Positions 13,066 through 16,424 of a DNA stretch of 16,424 nucleotides are shown in pieces. Source of the stretch: DATDRS01 sp035291605. GTDB taxonomy: Bacteria; Chloroflexota; Anaerolineae; Anaerolineales; UBA6663. The stretch is from contig DATDRS010000228.1 in NCBI GenBank assembly GCA_035291605.1, forward strand, positions 1 to 16,424, written 5' to 3'. The translations under genes were made by a program, and so were the position numbers. Every line of letters begins with the position of its first letter. Within the stretch, counting starts at the first letter, position 1. The notes beneath the pieces are model-generated. The model saw only the letters and a program-made list of their open reading frames with translations. It searched no databases and had not been told where the DNA came from.

Positions 13066-13938
13066 ATGCCCCTCGATAATTTTCTCACCCAACTCCTGAA
13101 CGGCCTGGTGACCAGCATGTTGCTCTTCGTGCTGGCCGCCGGGCTGTCGCTGATTTTCGGATTGATGGACGTCATCAATCTCACGCACGGCGCGTTCTAC
13201 CTGCTGGGCGGCTATATTGGCCTGGCCATGGTGCGCCAGTTCGACAGCTTTTGGCTGGCGCTGCTGCTGGCGCCGGTGGCCGTAGGCGCCCTGGGGCTGA
13301 TGATCGAATTTTTCTTTCTGCGCCGCCTGTATGGCCGCGGCCGCCACCTCGAGCAGGTGCTGTTGACCTTCGGCGTCGCGCTGATCATCATTGACCTGAC
13401 TCGCGCCACCTGGGGGGCCTACGTCGAGGCCGTCCCCAGCCCGGCGCTGCTCGCGGGGCAGGTGACGGTGTTCAATCTCCGGTTCCCGATTTATCGTCTG
13501 TCGCTCATCGCTTTCGGCCTGGCGTTGGCGCTCCTCTTGTGGCTGCTCATCGGACGGACGCGGCTCGGGGCGATTGTGCGCGCGGGCGTATCGGATGCGC
13601 AGATGGTGAGCGGGTTGGGCATTGACGTCCACGCGGTGTTCGCGGGCGTGTTCGGGTTCGGCGTCGCGCTCGCCGCGCTCGCAGGCGTCGTCGGCGCGCC
13701 GGTGTTCTCTCTGTATCCCGGCCTCGACTCCGAGATCCTCATCCTCGCGCTTGCCGTCGTCGTCGTGGGCGGCCTGGGGACGCTCAAGGGCGCGTTTTTT
13801 GGCAGCCTGCTCATCGGTCTGGCCGACACGTTCGGCAAAGCCTTCCTCCCGGAGTTCTCGCGCTTTTTGTTGTTCGCGGTGATGGCCGTGGTGTTGCTGA
13901 TCCGTCCCTGGGGCCTGTTCGGCCAGAAGGGAAGCTGA
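13066..13938 (+). CDS. livH: Branched-chain-type ABC transporter permease LivH
   Basis: One of the two membrane subunits that form the import channel. The 290 residues hold several hydrophobic spans and the LivH signatures: GLSLIFGLMDVINLTHGAFYLLGGY near 26-50, the cytoplasmic loop IVRAGVSDAQMVSGLGIDV that contacts the ATPase, and a C-terminal VVVVGGLGTLKGAFFGSLLIG. The protein ends with the usual RPWGLFG. There is no visible Shine-Dalgarno sequence before ATG 13066; the hairpin-rich gap lies just upstream. The livM start follows three bases after the stop, so these two are probably translated together. The hydrophobicity and motif order are unambiguous for the family; the substrate is not readable from the permease. 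Confidence 0.92.
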   Translation: MPLDNFLTQLLNGLVTSMLLFVLAAGLSLIFGLMDVINLTHGAFYLLGGYIGLAMVRQFDSFWLALLLAPVAVGALGLMIEFFFLRRLYGRGRHLEQVLLTFGVALIIIDLTRATWGAYVEAVPSPALLAGQVTVFNLRFPIYRLSLIAFGLALALLLWLLIGRTRLGAIVRAGVSDAQMVSGLGIDVHAVFAGVFGFGVALAALAGVVGAPVFSLYPGLDSEILILALAVVVVGGLGTLKGAFFGSLLIGLADTFGKAFLPEFSRFLLFAVMAVVLLIRPWGLFGQKGS

Positions 13939-13941
13939 GCC

Positions 13942-15003
13942 GTGTTGGCGCTTCTGGGCCGGCTGACGGACTCCGAACGGCGGCAGTCCCCCTACCGAAA
14001 TTGGGCGCTGATCCTGGCAGCCATCCTGGCCGTCGCCTATCCCTTCATCGTCCGCCGGTATTTTGTGACCCTGGCCGAGGACATCCTGATCTACGCGATC
14101 TTCGCGATGAGCCTCGACCTGCTGCTGGGTTACACGGGCCTGACCTCCTTCGGCCACGCGGCCTACTTCGGTTTGGGCGCGTACATCCTGGCTTACGTCA
14201 CCACCCGCCTTGGCGTGAATAATCTGTTCGTCAACGTCCCGGTCGTCATGCTCGGCACGGCGCTCATGGCGCTGGTGATCGGCTTCTTTGTGCTGCGCAC
14301 CTCCGGCGTTTACTTCCTGATGGTGACGCTCGCGTTCGCGCAGATGCTCTTCAGCGTAGCCATCAACTGGACGACGGTCACCGGGGGCTCGGACGGATTG
14401 GCGGGGGTGCCGCGTCCCGTCATTGGCCTTGGCCCGCTCAGTTACAAATTTGACTCGCGGGAGAGCTTTTATTACCTGGTCCTCGTCGCCTTCGCCCTGG
14501 TGTGGTGGCTGCTGCGGCGCATGGTGAACAGCCCGTTTGGCTGGACGCTGCGCGGGATACGCGAGAACGAGGCGCGAATGCGCGCCCTCGGCTACGCTAC
14601 CTTTCGTTACAAGATCGCCGCTTTCGCCATCAGCGGCGCGTTCGCCGGCCTCGCAGGCCTGCTCCTGGCGCACTCGGCGCTGATCGCGTCGCCCGAGAAC
14701 CTGTACTGGACGACGTCCGGCCAGGTGATGATCATGCTCATCATCGGCGGGGCGGGCACGCTCAACGGCCCCATCCTGGGCGCGGCGACGGTGCGGCTGC
14801 TGCGCAACTTCATCAGCAGCGCCACCGACCGCCACGAAACGATGATGGGCGTGGTGTTTGTCCTGTTCGTGCTCTTCGCGCCGCAGGGCCTCATCGGCCT
14901 GTTCCGCCTGCTCCGCGCCCGGCTGCGGCCTGCCGGCCCCGCGCCGGCACAGAGCCAGCCGGAAGCCGCGCGCGCCGACACACACATGGAGGAGGAAATG
15001 TGA
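13942..15003 (+). CDS. livM: Branched-chain-type ABC transporter permease LivM
   Basis: The second membrane subunit, 353 residues. Family features in order are MSLDLLLGYTGLTSFGHAAYFGLGAY (about 55-80), VLRTSGVYFLMVTLAFAQ, NSPFGWTLRGIRENEARMRALGY (the ATPase-contact loop), a span in AISGAFAGLAGLL, and IMLIIGGAGTLNGPILGA. It begins with a GTG at 13942, three bases after livH. The C-terminal tail after FRLLRAR is Pro/Ala/Glu-rich and probably disordered; its last codons include the GGAGGAGG that serves as ribosome binding site for livG. It overlaps livG by four bases (15000-15003). Confidence 0.92.
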   Translation: MLALLGRLTDSERRQSPYRNWALILAAILAVAYPFIVRRYFVTLAEDILIYAIFAMSLDLLLGYTGLTSFGHAAYFGLGAYILAYVTTRLGVNNLFVNVPVVMLGTALMALVIGFFVLRTSGVYFLMVTLAFAQMLFSVAINWTTVTGGSDGLAGVPRPVIGLGPLSYKFDSRESFYYLVLVAFALVWWLLRRMVNSPFGWTLRGIRENEARMRALGYATFRYKIAAFAISGAFAGLAGLLLAHSALIASPENLYWTTSGQVMIMLIIGGAGTLNGPILGAATVRLLRNFISSATDRHETMMGVVFVLFVLFAPQGLIGLFRLLRARLRPAGPAPAQSQPEAARADTHMEEEM

Positions 15004-15755
15004 GCGCGCTGCGCGTCGAGCGGCTGGTGAAGAACTTCGGCGGCCTCACCGCGCTGAACGGCGTCAGCCTGAGCGTCGAGCGGGGAGAACGGCGGGCCAT
15101 CATTGGCCCGAACGGCGCCGGGAAGACTACGCTGTTCAACCTGATCAGCGGCGAACTGCGCCCCACGCGCGGCCAGGTGTTTCTCGGCTCACGGGATGTG
15201 ACCACGCTGCCGCCTGAGGGGCGCGCTAACCTCGGCCTCGGGCGGACGTTCCAGCGCAACAACCTGTTTTTCGCGCTGAGCGTGTTCGAGAATGTGCGCC
15301 TCGCCGTGCAGCACCACTGGCGCATCGCCAGCAACCTCTTCCGCCCGGCCTCCGCCTACGACGAGGTGCAGGCGGAGACGATGGCGATGCTCGAACGCCT
15401 GGGCCTCGCCGAGCGGCGCGACGCGCCTGTCCGCCACCTCTCCTACGGCCAGCAGCGCGCGCTGGAAGTAGCCCTCGCGCTCGCGACCGCGCCCCAGGTG
15501 TTGCTGCTGGACGAACCCACGGCCGGCATGTCGCCCGCCGAGACCGCGGAGATGGTGCGCCTCATCGAGGCGCTGCCCCGCACGTTGACGCTGTTGATCG
15601 TGGAGCACGACATGGACGTGGTCTTCAGCCTGGCCGACCGGATCATGGTGCTGCATTACGGGGAAGTCTTGGCGGAAGGAAATCCGGAGGTGGTGCGCAA
15701 GGATCCGCAGGTGCAGCAGATTTATTTGGGCGACGGACAGTGGCGGCGCGAGTAG
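15000..15755 (+). CDS. livG: Branched-chain-type ABC transporter ATP-binding protein LivG
   Basis: This is one of the two cytoplasmic ATPases that power the importer, 251 residues. It has Walker A GPNGAGKTT (36-44), the Q-loop Gln85 in GRTFQRNNLF, the ABC signature LSYGQQ (147-152), Walker B VLLLDEPTAG with catalytic Glu172, and the H-loop His203 in VEHDMD. I chose GTG 15000: it overlaps the livM stop as GTGA, has GGAGGAGG (14988-14995) four bases upstream, and gives the normal N-terminus SALRVERLVKNFGGLTALNG. The same frame is open far upstream, but that part is in the shadow of livM and is not family-like. livF follows 21 bases after the stop. Confidence 0.92.
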   Translation: MSALRVERLVKNFGGLTALNGVSLSVERGERRAIIGPNGAGKTTLFNLISGELRPTRGQVFLGSRDVTTLPPEGRANLGLGRTFQRNNLFFALSVFENVRLAVQHHWRIASNLFRPASAYDEVQAETMAMLERLGLAERRDAPVRHLSYGQQRALEVALALATAPQVLLLDEPTAGMSPAETAEMVRLIEALPRTLTLLIVEHDMDVVFSLADRIMVLHYGEVLAEGNPEVVRKDPQVQQIYLGDGQWRRE

Positions 15756-15776
15756 CCGTCCCCCGCCAGGCAACGG

Positions 15777-16424
15777 ATGCTTGAACTCCGCGCTATTCAC
15801 ACTTATTACGGCGACAGCCACATCTTGCAGGGAGTATCGCTGCGCGTTGAACCCGGCGAGGTGGTCAGCCTGTTGGGCCGGAACGGGGCCGGGAAGACGA
15901 CGACCATTAGCACCGTGGTGGGCTTCGTCCCGCCCCGGCGGGGGGAAGTGCTGTTTCAGGGACAGGACGTGACGCGCGTCCCCTCGCACCGCAAGGCCCG
16001 CCTGGGCATGGGACTGGTGCCGCAGGGCCGCCGCATCTTCCCCACGCTCACCGTGCGTGAAAACATCACCCTGGCTGCGCGTAACACCCGCAACGGCGGA
16101 TGGAATCTGCGGCGCGTCTTCGAGATTTTCCCGATCCTGCAGGCCCGCCTCGATCATCGCGGCGATCAACTCAGCGGCGGCGAACAGCAAATGCTCGCCT
16201 TCGCCCGCGCGCTGATGACCAATCCCCGGCTGCTGCTGTTGGACGAGCCTTCCGAAGGCCTCGCCCCGCTCATCGTCGCCGAGATCGGACGCATCATCGG
16301 CGAGCTTAAGACTCAGGGGTTGTCTATCCTGCTGGTCGAGCAGAATCTGTCGTTTGCCCTGGGCGTCGCCGACCGGGTGTACGTGATGAACCGGGGGCAG
16401 ATCGTCTTCGAAGGCGCGCCGGCG
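15777..16424 (+). CDS. livF: Branched-chain-type ABC transporter ATP-binding protein LivF (3' end outside window)
   Basis: The second ATPase of the importer. From ATG 15777 the frame stays open to the last base of the window, giving 216 residues; LivF is usually about 235, so only the last part is missing. Walker A is GRNGAGKTT (34-42), the Q-loop is in LVPQGRRIFPTLTVREN (80-96), the signature is LSGGEQQ (132-138), and Walker B is LLLLDEPSEGLAP with Glu157. The H-loop His is replaced by Gln189 in VEQN, which is the normal LivF pattern and not a defect. The protein begins MLELRAIHTYYGDSHIL, as expected. The start has no strong ribosome binding site. Confidence 0.92.
   Translation, partial: MLELRAIHTYYGDSHILQGVSLRVEPGEVVSLLGRNGAGKTTTISTVVGFVPPRRGEVLFQGQDVTRVPSHRKARLGMGLVPQGRRIFPTLTVRENITLAARNTRNGGWNLRRVFEIFPILQARLDHRGDQLSGGEQQMLAFARALMTNPRLLLLDEPSEGLAPLIVAEIGRIIGELKTQGLSILLVEQNLSFALGVADRVYVMNRGQIVFEGAPA

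Noticed and set aside
12940..14985. A 681-codon open frame on the minus strand across livH and livM
   Set aside because: It is the complement of two membrane protein genes, and its product is a run of Gln, Arg, His and Glu with no family motifs. This is the expected antisense of hydrophobic GC-rich codons.
14502..14999. Upstream extension of the livG frame
   Set aside because: The frame is open, but the residues are unlike any ABC ATPase and lie inside livM. The GTG at 15000 with a strong ribosome binding site gives the normal LivG N-terminus.

Overview
This window is an accessory catabolic region of a GC-rich bacterium. Every gene I can support lies on the + strand. By eye it looks like a metagenomic or Chloroflexota-type (Anaerolineae-like) genome: GC-rich coding sequence, GAT-rich short repeats in the gaps, a Tat-type lipoprotein signal, and a Paa cluster rearranged relative to the proteobacterial order. 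The taxon is inference from style, not a search result.

Layout. (1) Bases 1-924: the possible tail of an upstream gene, then a patatin-like lipase whose reading frame breaks near base 600. (2) Bases 939-3912: a strong sigma70-type promoter with nested palindromes, a TetR-family regulator, an aldehyde dehydrogenase and an enoyl-CoA hydratase. (3) Bases 3989-7491: a ring-oxygenase module related to phenylacetyl-CoA epoxidase. It holds paaA, a short paaD (DUF59 domain only), paaB, a second paaB-like gene, paaC, a stand-alone zinc ribbon matching the missing C-terminal half of PaaD, and a second enoyl-CoA hydratase. (4) Bases 7577-11535: a three-subunit molybdenum enzyme of the 4-hydroxybenzoyl-CoA reductase type, order small-large-medium, with the diagnostic extra cysteine loop in the FAD subunit. 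(5) Bases 11717-16424: a branched-chain-amino-acid-type ABC importer (livK, livH, livM, livG, livF), with livF cut off by the window end.

How the genes may work together (inference): the LivKHMGF-type importer brings in an aromatic acid. A CoA ligase, not in this window, activates it. The Hcr-like enzyme could remove a para-hydroxyl group from an aryl-CoA. The PaaABC-like oxygenase would then attack the ring with O2, and the crotonases and aldehyde dehydrogenase would process ring-opened products. Not seen in this window: a PaaE-type reductase, a CoA ligase (PaaK), PaaH, PaaJ and a fused PaaZ.

The most unusual points are the split PaaD, the tandem PaaB pair, the pairing of an O2-dependent oxygenase module with an enzyme type best known from anaerobic aromatic metabolism, a Gln in place of the usual catalytic Glu in the Mo subunit, and a ladder of three mutually exclusive hairpins between livK and livH. 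There is no gene-free stretch longer than 300 bases; the longest gap is about 180 bases, before livK.
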